Of a stretch of DNA of 64,000 bases, positions 12,699-22,118 are shown in pieces. The stretch lies in NCBI GenBank assembly GCA_002897115.2, contig BCIH01000008.1:1112869-1176868 (forward strand), read 5' to 3'. Under the pieces are notes generated by a model that was not told the DNA's origin, made no database searches, and saw only the letters and a program-made list of their open reading frames with translations. This stretch comes from Prototheca cutis (Eukaryota; Chlorophyta; Trebouxiophyceae; Chlorellales; Chlorellaceae). Position 1 is the first letter of the stretch. Every line of letters begins with the position of its first letter. Both the position numbers and the translations under genes were made by a program.

Positions 12699-14297
12699 CC
12701 CTTGGATCCACCGAAGACATGGCGCCCAGTGAGAGGAGCGTTCATATTCCAAGCACGCCCTCTAGGTACTGAGCTGCTCCCTTGAGGCCAAGATTAGGAA
12801 GGCAGACAATGCCAAGCTGGCCATTGACTGTGCAAAAGAGATTCAAGACATCACCAAGAGGATCCTCCAACTCAAAGGTGGGATGACCGGGCATTTCACC
12901 GGCCAGGCCCACTGAAGGCTGCGCTCATCTGAGCAGAGCGCCACAGCAGTGCTGCCGTGCGCTGCTTTTGCGGCTCCAAATGCACAGCACTCCATGAAAC
13001 CCGACCCTCACAGGCAAGAAGAATGCCGCCACCCGACGAACCTTGTGGGCAGAGGTTCGAGAGTTGCGGAAGGAGAAGAAGAAGCGGGAGAACCTCGCAG
13101 TGCAGGACGTCCTCCGGGAAGCCCAGGTCGTGTGTTGCACGCTCACAGGTCGGTCGGTGCAGGGTGGTGGAACTCCTTTTCTTTACAAGGATTGCGCTGC
13201 ACCCCCGCTGACCCTGTCCACATCCACTCCTTCCCCCAACACCATCTCATGCAATAAAAGGTGCGGATGTCCCATTGATGGAGAAGCAAGGGTTTGATGT
13301 CGTTGTCATCGACGAAGCAGCACAGGCCGTGGAGCCTGCCTGCTGGATTGCCCTTTTGCGGGGCGAGCGAGCGGTTCTGGCAGGGGACCACCTCCAGCTG
13401 CCAGCTACGGTGCTGTCCAATGCCGCGGCTCGGGGGGGCCTGCAGCAGTCGCTGTTTGCCCGCCTGGCACCCCGCATTGTGGATGGAATGGAGCTGCCAG
13501 GGGCAGCTGGCGGGGCTGCAGGGGCCACTGAGGCTTTGGGCCCTGCCCGCGAGGCAGCAGCAGACGCGGAGTCATCAGCCACCGACAAAGCAGCAGCAGA
13601 CACCAAATCACGAAACCCCGCCTCCCTGCAGCCCAGCCGCCGCTCATCGGACATCCCATCCACGCTGCTGACTGTGCAGTACCGCATGCACGAGGAGATC
13701 ATGGCATGGTCCAACACGATGCTGTACGGCGGCCGCCTGGCCGCAGCCCCCGCCGTGGCGGCGCACGTCCTAGCAGAGCTGGCAGGCGTGTCGTCCGTCC
13801 CTGGCGTGACCGATGTCCCCTGTCTGCTATTGGATACGGCGGGGACGGGGGCGGAGGAGGCGCAGGACCCTGCCACGTGCTCGTCCTTTAACGCCATCGA
13901 GGCGCGGGCGACCATGGCCCACGTTCGTCGGCTCCTAGCCGCCGGGGTCAGCGCACAGGACATTGGCGTTGTCACCCCCTACGCAGCTCAAGTCTGCCGG
14001 CTCCGCGACGCACGGCCTGAGGGCATTGGCGCCGAGCTGGAGATTAGCACGGTGGACGGGTTCCAGGGCCGGGAGAAAGAAGCCATCGTGTTTTCCGCGG
14101 TTCGTACCGGCACGGATCTGGGGTTTGTCACCGATACGCGCCGGGCAAACGTCGCGGTCACGCGTGCTCGCCGGCACTTTGCGCTGGTCTGCGACCCGGA
14201 CGCGCTGCGACGAGACGACTTTCTCGCATCCCTGGTCTCGCACTTTGAGGACTGCGGCGTCTACGAAATGGCCGAGCAACTCCTGGAGCAGGAGTGA
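11234..14297 (+). CDS. IGHMBP2/SMUBP2-like superfamily 1 helicase (UPF1-like clade)
   Basis: ATP-dependent 5'-3' RNA/DNA helicase of the IGHMBP2 group, linked to translation and tRNA or ribosome handling in animals. Exons are 11234-11551, 11768-12250, 12433-12564, 12766-12877, 13014-13148 and 13261-14297, all phases agreeing, giving 738 residues. Seen in order: an N-terminal region with GMKKLIELERREDR, Walker A IHGPPGTGKTTAVIEYIL (about residue 250), motif Ia SNIAVDNLVLRL, Walker B VIDEAAQAVEPACWI (about 410), motif III LAGDHLQLPATV, TVQYRMHEEIMAWSN (about 533), STVDGFQGREKEAIVFS (about 658), and motif VI RRANVAVTRARRH (about 686). The R3H and AN1 domains of the animal protein are absent, as in other plant-lineage members. 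An Ala-rich insert of about 50 residues precedes motif IV. Intron 3 contains (TG)n followed by G52. Confidence 0.9.
12631..12697 (+). repeat. Intronic (TG)n-G52 composite tract
   Basis: A TG repeat (12631-12645) runs directly into 52 G (12646-12697) inside intron 3 of the helicase gene. The same composite recurs in other introns of the window. Confidence 0.9.
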
Positions 14298-14440
14298 GTG
14301 GTGATCGTGAGAGTGATGGGCTGTTGGAGCCCATCGCTCGTCTCCTTCAACCAGCTGCTTCTCCTGGGAAACCGCCGTGGTCACCTCTAGCCCAGGAAGA
14401 ACTCCCCAGGAAAACCCAACATCTGCAAACATGTTGTGCA

Positions 14441-14443
<3 letters not shown>

Positions 14444-14526
<83 letters not shown>
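14444..14526 (+). repeat. C83 homopolymer
   Basis: 83 consecutive C lie in the short convergent spacer (14298-14595) between the helicase and a small minus-strand gene. Its true length is uncertain, because assemblies handle such runs poorly. Apparent poly-Pro and poly-Gly frames across it are artefacts. Confidence 0.85.
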
Positions 14527-14528
<2 letters not shown>

Positions 14529-14595
14529 GGCCCTGCTGTTTCGATGCTGTGGTACAAGAGTTACAACATGAGTGCGACCAGGCACGCAGCGCAGT

Positions 14596-15355
14596 TCAGG
14601 CAGCAGGCTGGGGCGCTGCGCTGATGCCGTGGGGGTTTTCCGCCCGGTGGCGCTGGAAGGCGGCCCGGTTTTCCAACAGCAAATAGCCAAACTGCTTGCC
14701 CTTCTTGTGTGCATGCGCGCCCAGCGGGACGGTGGAGACCACACGGGAAGCCTTCATCTGTGCCAGCATCTGCTTCATGTGCCGCTTGCTCTTCACGCCC
14801 TCAGCCTGTGATATCGTATCGGGGGAGATGTGGGGGTTGGAAAGGGTATGGCAGGGAATGGAATCCGTGTGAAATGGCAGTATTCAGAGTAGGCATCTCC
14901 AGGCCATAGCACAGACTGCCAGCAAAGCCCCGAACACAGCATATCGTCGGTTTAAAACGAGCAAAAACACCTGGAAAGCAGCCTGACCATCACCGGCACA
15001 TCTCTCCTCTCCTCCCCCTGGAAAAAAATCAGTGCACCAACACCACCCACCTCTGTCCGTGACCAAAGCTCGTCAGCCGTCAGAGCAATGTGTCCAGACT
15101 CCTTGAGGTGAGCCATCAGCTTGGTCTTGACGCCAATCTCCTCGGGACCCTCTGCACGATAATATTGGGGGGGAGATCGGGCGGATTTGGCACATGCCAT
15201 GGCTGCCGGCACAGGCTCGCATGGCAGCAGCGGCAACCCCCCACTCCCAAACCGAGCCAGCTCTCACCAAGAACTGCCCTGGTGCGCACTGTCCGGCATG
15301 CCGTTGCCGTCCGCGGCAAGGCCTGGAAGATCGAGCGGGAGAAACGCAGCAACAT
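14596..15355 (-). CDS. Small basic protein with mitochondrial-type presequence, unknown function
   Basis: Three exons join in phase: 15355-15268, 15151-15051 and 14805-14596 (132 residues). The N-terminus MLLRFSRSIFQALPRTAT is an Arg/Ser-rich amphipathic segment typical of a mitochondrial presequence. The middle has GVKTKLMAHLKESGHIAL and ADELWSRTEAEGVKSKRH. The end is basic, with MKQMLAQMKASRVVSTVP and AHKKGKQFGYLLLENR. Size, charge and presequence would suit a mitochondrial ribosomal or RNA-binding protein, but I cannot name the family. A reverse TGTAA (plus-strand TTACA at 14561-14565) lies 31 nt past the stop. Confidence 0.7.
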
Positions 15356-15835
15356 GGGAAGATTCGAGGCCCTCGGGCCTACAGCTGTGGGACCAATGAG
15401 TGGCCTAGGCCGTACGCCCAAACAACAGTGCCACCCCCTAGCAGCAGTGGCTTCCTGGACAACAGGGCGTGCAACACTGGAACTCAACGGAAATCGCACA
15501 CGAAATAATGGCTGCAAAAGTGCTATAGTACGGGGCTGGGGGTGAAGCATGACCGAGCGGGGAGTGTCCGATTGCCAATACCGTTCTGCTCTGAGCTTGG
15601 TGGATACGAGTGCCTCCGTGGGCGCGGACGCTTTCCGCACCTCAAGCGGAGAAGAATTTGCCCTGAAAAGTGACGGAATAGCCTGCATGCATGATGATAC
15701 ATATGTTTATATTGACTTATAAAATAAAAGAGAGGTACATAGTGGATCAGGAGTCTCAGCCACTGTCTATCGTCGTTTCCTGGGGCTGGCAGCGAGTGGA
15801 CGTGGCCGGGCCCTCGCCGACCAGCGCGAGCAGCC
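15356..15835. other. Head-to-head spacer before MAK16
   Basis: 480 nt of divergent promoter space between the small mitochondrial-type gene and MAK16. It contains an AT-rich stretch (about 15690-15740) in an otherwise GC-rich region. No gene is seen. Confidence 0.4.
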
Positions 15836-17142
15836 ATGCAGCACGACGAGGTAGAGCTTGGGATCTTTTGTCCGGAGTTTGCGTTGTATTTGAGTGCTGG
15901 GATGCTGTGCGTATGTGGTTTTTACGGATTGTGGGGGTAGTTCCTCGTCGACGCCATGGTCCTTCCTGGTGGGCCTTTGCCCCGAGACAACAGTCTTGTC
16001 CAGGCCCCCCCCCCCCCCCCCCAACACACACACACACACACAGGTGATCTGGCAGCTCATCAACCACGGGCACTGCAGCTTCCGGGCAAAGACCAAGACC
16101 CAGAATTTTTGCCGGAATGAGTACAACGTGACGGGCCTGTGCAACCGCAGCTCATGCCCTCTCGCCAACAGCCGATATGCTACCATCCGCGAGGACAACG
16201 GCCGATGCTACCTGTACATCAAGACCATCGAGCGCGCGCACTCGCCCAAGCACCTCTGGCAGCGCATCCGCCTCAAGAAGAACTACACCCAGGTGTGTTG
16301 GTGTGTGAGGTGGGGGGTAAGCGGGTGAGAGCATCCTGCCTGTGTGCGTAGATGTAGCTATGGCCCTGGACCCCCGCTCCATTTGGCGCCTCCTGACATA
16401 ACACGATCTTCAAACCCAAATCCTGATCCCCTCCACCGGGCAGGCCCTGGAGCAGCTGGACGAGCACCTTGCCTATTTCCCAAAGTTTCTGGTCCACAAG
16501 AACAAACAGCGGTTGACCAAGATCACGCAGTATCTCATCCGTGTGCGGAAGCTGGCACTCAAGGCGCGGCCCAAGATTGTTACCATGCCTGCGCGCAAGG
16601 AGAAGTTGATGAAGCGCAAGGAGGCCAAGGCCGAGACGGCGGCGCAACTGGACAAGTCCATCGAGCGTGAACTGCTGGCGCGCCTGCAGGCGGGGACCTA
16701 CGGCGACATCTACAACTTCCCCTCACAGCAGTACGCCAAGGTCCTCAAAGGCCAGACGGTCACCGATGAGGCCGAAGAGATGGAGCGTGAGATTGAGGAA
16801 GAAGAAGAAATGGAGGAGTACGTCGAGGGCGACAGCGAGGACGAGGAAGAAGAAGAAGATGAGGAAGAAGAGGAGATTGAGTATGTCGACGATGTGGACT
16901 TTGATGAGGAGGACAGTGACATTGAAGACTTGGACCATGAGCCATCTTCTTCGGGAGATGACGAGGAGGGGGATGATGATGACGAGGGCCCCGCACCGGC
17001 CCGGGCGCTGCGGCACAAGCGGGCGGCTGCAGCTGCGGCGGCTGCTGCGCCAGCCCCGTTGTCCTCCAAGCGCCGGCGGCGCCGCGGCGGCATCGAGATT
17101 GAGTATGAAGAAGAACGGGAGGCAGGCACGGCCCGCCGATGA
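15836..17142 (+). CDS. MAK16: MAK16, 60S ribosome biogenesis factor
   Basis: Nucleolar assembly factor of the large ribosomal subunit. Exons are 15836-15850 (only 15 nt, ATG plus four codons), 16044-16292 and 16444-17142, all phase 0; 320 residues. The N-terminus reads MQHDE joined to [20 protein letters not shown], the diagnostic start of the family. It continues with [20 protein letters not shown] (Cys motif), [20 protein letters not shown] and [20 protein letters not shown]. The C-terminal third is a long Glu/Asp tract followed by an Ala-rich and then a basic KRRRRR segment, as in yeast and plant MAK16. Intron 1 ends in a C18-(AC)n tract immediately before its AG. TGTAA lies at 17275-17279. 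Confidence 0.95.
16005..16043 (+). repeat. Intronic C18-(AC)n tract abutting the MAK16 acceptor
   Basis: Eighteen C followed by an AC repeat that itself supplies the acceptor CACAG. This is the reverse complement form of the (GT)n-Gn composite seen elsewhere. Confidence 0.85.
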
Positions 17143-18087
17143 TCGCGTCCCTGTTTTATTTCGTATGTGCGGCCCCTCCCCAGTGAAGACCTTGCACGCA
17201 TCTCTTGCAGAGACACACACAGACCCCCTCTTGTGAATCTGTTCTGGCGCTGGTGCCGTGTCCCTGATGCAGAATGTAACGCTATCAAAATCTGAAGAGA
17301 GTGGCAAGGTCAGCACTGCTGGGGGCCCCATGGTGGGCAACGGGTCGTTGGATGGGCAGCAGCCACGTGGGGCTTCAGGTGAGGCCCCCGGGCGCGCCGC
17401 ACCGGCCTGCCTCAGCACACACAGGCAGTGACAACAAAAAAAGTCTTTCCCACTATGCACACTGCGCAGAGATCTTGATTCATGTGTGATCGCAGGCGGG
17501 AGGATGGGTATCGGCGGGACACAGCTGATATATCATGCATGCTCAGAAAGACAGGCACAAGATATGTTTTGACGACCAGCCAATTCGTTCAAGCCCAGCA
17601 CAAGGGGGGCGGGCCGGGGGGATGGGGAGTGGAGTGATGTTCGGCTCCCCCCCACAAGCATGGATGTGTCCTGTGTTCGGCAAGCCAAATCAAGATCGAG
17701 CCAAGAAAGGGAGGATGACGTTTGTGGAAGCAGAAGCGCCATGAAAAGCGCTCGACCAAAAACCACGGCGGCCACCGCAGGAGGGCAGGCGCGCAGGGCC
17801 ATGTGCATGTGGGAAGCGTCCATTGGAAAGTGCCTGTTCATCAGCACCACCTGTCGCTGCCCACAGCAGCACAGCACTCACAGCTGCAGGAAAAACATTC
17901 AATGTGGAGGGGACCTGCACACCAAGGGTCGCCTTCGGGGGCCTCTGCCTGCGCTCCCGCAACGGAAATCCGCAGCGATGAGTGCGAGGCAAAAATGGTA
18001 ATTTCAAAAGCACGCAAGGACGGGCCAGGCAAGAATTCCTCAAGTGCTGCACAGCTTGGAGTCACAGACCTCGTTCCTGCCGGCGCT
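17143..18087. other. Convergent spacer, MAK16 / aquaglyceroporin
   Basis: 945 nt with no supported gene. It contains the MAK16 TGTAA signal at 17275-17279 and presumably both 3' untranslated regions. Confidence 0.5.
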
Positions 18088-19390
18088 CTAGGTGCACAGC
18101 ACAGAGCCGGCCGGGACGTTGGAGTGGTTGAGCTTCTGGAGGAGGAGGTAGATGCCCCCCGCAGCGGCACCACCGCAGAATGGCGCAATCACCGGGATCC
18201 AGCCGTAGGATATGAACTCGCTGGAGCCCTTGCCCGGGATGGGCAGGATCCAGTGCGCGATGCGGGGTCCCAGGTCACGGGCAGGGTTGACGGCCAGGCC
18301 CGTGGGCCCTCCGATGGTCAGCACCAGCAGGAACACCAGGAAGCCCAGCGCAAACCCAAACCAGACGCTGAAGAACTCACGCTCGCCCTGCAGGAGCTGG
18401 CTGCCGCGCTGGGCCACCATGTTGGCCATGAGCTGTAGCGTGAAGGAGCAGATGAACTCGCAGAGGAAGTTGTGGAGTGGAGCGTAAATGGCCGGGCGCG
18501 TGGAGAAGATGCCGAGCTTGATGTTGGCATCGGCGACGAGTTCGGCCTCGTAGCGCAGCTGCGCAGCAGACTTGGCGGGCATCACCGCGCGTGCGCCGTC
18601 CTCGTCGATGGTGGAGATCTTGTGAACCTGGCTGTTGCGGGCCGTTGCGCCGGGGGACGTGTCCAGCGCGGCACCCTGGTGCATCCGTACCGCCTCGGAG
18701 ATGCGCTCCTCGGCCTGTCGGGCACGGAGCTCGTGCTCCTGCAGCGTGCGTGACTGTTGCTCGACGTCACGCAGCTGGGCCTCCACGTCCTCACGGTTCT
18801 CCAGCGAGCGCCGCCGCAGCGAGGCCTGCAGCTCGTCCCGCTTCTTGTTCAGGTCATGGCGGGCCAGGCCCAGCAGGCTGCCGATGTCGGTCGCCGCGGC
18901 GTGCAGCGCTGCGCCGGGGTGCCCGCGCAGGTACTGGTCCTCGGGGTTGTTGTTGTACGACCCAATGTTGAGCTCGGTGGTCGTGAAGGCACGGCGACCG
19001 CCGCCCATGCGCAGCAGTGGGTCGGCGTTGTAGGGGTCGGCCTCCTCCTCCTCCGGCGGCTCGGGGACCAGGTTGAAGTGGGGCAGGAACGTCAGCCACA
19101 CCAGGACCGCGCCCAGGAACGCGCCCAGCAGCTCGCTGAATGACAGCGCAAAAAACTCTTTGGCATTCAGGTTGCCGACGACAACACCAAACAGGTTACC
19201 CGAGGGGTTGAAGCTCGCGGAAATGTAGTTGAACACTGCAGTAGCGATGATGGAAGGGGAGAGGTCGACGGGGGACTGACCAATGCCGCACAGCAAAAAA
19301 ATATTTGATAATCGTCAGGGGACGGGGGCAGCAGAGTCGACCAGACGGCACCGTCGTCGTCGCATCAACCGTGCCTCCACCACACCTCCA

Positions 19391-19449
<59 letters not shown>

Positions 19450-20149
19450 ACCCCCCACCCCCCCACGCACACGACTCCAACTCACTCATGGTGGCAAAGC
19501 CGAAAGCAAGACCAAAGCCCATTGACAGCCAACCCCAGCCGTAGCCATTGCCCTGCAAGAAGGAAGGCCACAAATGTGGTTTGAATGTGCCATGATGATA
19601 CGGTGAAGCCATGGGCTACGGTCATGGTGGTCATGGTGTGGGGTGGATGGCGGGATGGGGGTCCGGGGCCAACAATCCGAGCAAATGATGCAGTTGATCC
19701 AAGGAGCAGCGCAGGGAAGCCTCGGTAAAAGGTTGAATTTTGCAGGAAAAGGTGCCACAAAGCCAGGGAGATGTCCAGAGGAAGCAGTGATGCAGTCATC
19801 CACCATGCTAGCACATCCTCAAACCAGCGTCACCATGCCAGCATGACCAGTCACCACGACCGACGTCGCCCCTATCAATGTGGCCCTTTCGAGCGCGCAC
19901 CTTGGCTTTGCCCAGCAGCATGTTGGCCACCGCAGAGTCCCCGATGTACATCTGCAAGGGTGCGAGTGTGCGTGCAGTACGGGTTCGGTGTCGTCGTCCG
20001 CACCGACACAGATGCGCGAGCCGCCGCCTGTATTGCACGCGCGCGTGACCCCATCCTTCACTCACCGCAAGCATCATGCCGACAATCTCGGTGCAGCATC
20101 TCGCACCGAGGCTGTACGCGCCCGGAGGGCTGAAAAGCGGCGAAATCAT
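18088..20149 (-). CDS. MIP-family channel, aquaglyceroporin type, with a large coiled-coil loop insert
   Basis: Membrane channel of the aquaporin superfamily. Exons are 20149-20066, 19951-19901, 19552 to about 19486, and about 19275-18088. TM1/TM2 residues (ARCCTEIVGMMLA, WLSMGFGLAFGFATM) precede the first NPA-type box FNPSGNLF (NPS) and LLGAFLGAVLVWLTF. The second box NPARDLGPR carries the Asp after NPAR that marks glycerol-conducting members. Between TM3 and the conserved GIFSTRPA of loop C lies an insert of about 180 residues, Glu/Arg/Gln-rich with heptad-like spacing (LRDVEQQSRTLQEHELRARQ). Joining exon 3 to exon 4 is unresolved: the only AG (before 19275) does not match the phase of the GTGAGT donor, and a C57 run sits in this intron. 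A glycerol kinase gene follows on the same strand. Confidence 0.85.
19393..19449 (+). repeat. C57 homopolymer in the MIP-channel intron 3
   Basis: 57 C on the plus strand (poly-G in the sense of the gene), followed by further C runs. The assembly here may be wrong, which could explain the unresolved splice junction. Confidence 0.8.
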
Positions 20150-20463
20150 TTCGCAGAATGCAGTGTCAGTTTGGTGGTTTCAGACCCAACGAGTCGGCCA
20201 CGGCAGCTCGCCGATTCTCGGCCAGACGCAATGCGGAACAGGAAAACAGTGCGAGAATAACAAACCCGCCTGTTTATTAATCTCCTTTGTTCTCGGACGT
20301 TGATCAAGTGAGCTGGCGCATTTTTCATCGTCAGAATGTCGTCAGGCTCCAACTCTCTTGTCCCCGGTCCCGACGCCAGGCAATGCCGTCAGCAGTTGCA
20401 AAATCGGGCCGCGGCCACCCTCTGGCTCGAGTCTGAATTCCGGGGGAAGCACATTCTTGACAA

Positions 20464-20634
20464 ATGGTCTTCAGGGCCCTCCTACGCCCACCAACCTCGC
20501 CCGCTGCACGAAAATTTTTATCCCAAAACACTGACGCAATGGGCGAGTACCCCTGGGAAGAAGATAGCCGTGCCCTTAAGCAGCTTTCTCCGAAGCACAT
20601 CCCGGAGCGCCATACCTGGGATCGGGACCTGTGA
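20464..20634 (+). CDS. 56-residue mitochondrial-type small protein, unknown
   Basis: A short frame with a strongly protein-like character. The N-terminus MVFRALLRPPTSPAARKF is basic and ends in a typical matrix-protease context (RKF/LS). It is followed by an acidic, Trp-containing body, MGEYPWEEDSRALKQL and PKHIPERHTWDRDL, then TGA. It resembles small accessory subunits of respiratory complexes in size and style, but I cannot name it. A weak donor (CT|GTGAAC) overlaps the stop codon, so a further exon is possible. It lies between the aquaglyceroporin (divergent, 314 nt away) and glycerol kinase. Confidence 0.5.
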   Translation: MVFRALLRPPTSPAARKFLSQNTDAMGEYPWEEDSRALKQLSPKHIPERHTWDRDL

Positions 20635-22118
20635 ACGGCGCAGATAGGGCCTTCGCAATACCGGTTCCTTTCAGAATTATTCACATTACAAAATTGAAGG
20701 ACATTCCAAATGAAAAAGTGTATCTTCTATTTACAATTGAAGTGGTTTCCGGAAACCCCCTTACAGACCACCCAGCACGACGGCAGAAGTGTCCATGGGG
20801 ACAGGAAGGAGTCCGCTTTGGAGCCCTCTGCACACCCTCCGTCTGAGCTATTCCCCCCAAAGAGCTCGTGGCACTCCTTCTGCATGGTTATCACGTTGAT
20901 GGATTGACAATCCAAGGCAGGACACATTTGGTCAGGGAGTTGTACGCAGTTCAGCCTGCCTGTGAACTTGCGCTGTCGGGAGCATGGAGTAAGTGGCACC
21001 CAAGGTTGCCAGGATTGCCAGGGACTGTTGCTCTTCTTGGAGTTGACATCCAGGCAATGTGTATCGTCGACCTGGTGCTGATATTGCTATGGGGCTACCT
21101 GAAATAGCGACAATACTGTTAAGAATTGGACTGCCAATCCAGAGCAGGCTCTCTGGGCAAGCTCAGATGCCATTTGTCTTCAAAACTGACAGAATTCCCA
21201 GGCATGCCTTTGGCCTTAGCTGTACCACCGTGGGTTTCGGCCTCCGGGCTGGAGCCCGGGCCGACTTCTGCACAGCGACAAGTGTCGAGGATCACGCAAT
21301 GAATGCGCGCCAAGTCTGACTGTGCATTGCTTGCATACCTGCACGGACGCCTGTCAGCATTCTGGCACATCTGTGCCAGCGGCAGTACAACTCGAAATCC
21401 AGCAGACCCCAGCACACCCAATGCTGCCCTGCCAACCTGTGACGGCAGATGCGAATAATCGAAATTAGGGGGTCCCCCAACGCAGGGATGGGGTCGGGGC
21501 GACCTCTGGAGGCCAAGCGCACCCACTGATGGATCTCCAAACCAGATGATCCCACCGACCCTCCTCTCTTCAAGGAGAAACAGACCCTTGTGTTTGATAA
21601 CCTTGTGAGGACGTACCATCATAGCTCTCTTTTCAAACCCAGAAGAAGAAGGACAAGCTACTCAACGCGGATTGCCATGGCATAGCCTGACCACTGGGGA
21701 CCACAACAATATCAGGGAAAGAAGCGGGGTGCAGGGAACGGCATGTTGGCCAAGGGCGGCGACAGTGTGCCCGCCCAGCAACTGCCGCAGCGTTCACATG
21801 ATGATGGGCATGGCTTGAGGGCAAGGCGATCGGACAAATGTCTATGCAAGGCTGGAGTGCAGATGAAAGCGCGGCGAGGCGCATCCACGTTTTGAAACAT
21901 GGAGCACTGACGTCAAAAATTGGACCCCATTCTCTTTCTCTAAGGGGGCGGGGAGGCAGAACCGCCAAGGATTCTGCGGCAAGCACGGCCGTGTCAAAAT
22001 TGCGGTTGAGGGTCACTGGGCGATGTGTCTCATTGTGTGTGTGGAACGGTGGGGTGGCACTGCCTGATCCCCTGGGAACCCTGGGCACACAGGAACACAA
22101 GGCGCTCGTCAATCCACT
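20635..22118. other. Intergenic, glycerol kinase 3' side
   Basis: About 1.5 kb with no supported gene. A locally AT-rich patch lies at about 20670-20760. Confidence 0.4.

Noticed and set aside
13247..13975. 242-residue minus-strand frame
   Set aside because: Antisense to helicase exon 6.
14294..14744. Poly-Pro and poly-Gly frames
   Set aside because: Produced by the C83 homopolymer, not by a gene.
16710..17288. Poly-Ser minus-strand protein
   Set aside because: Antisense of the MAK16 acidic tract (GAA/GAG read backwards).
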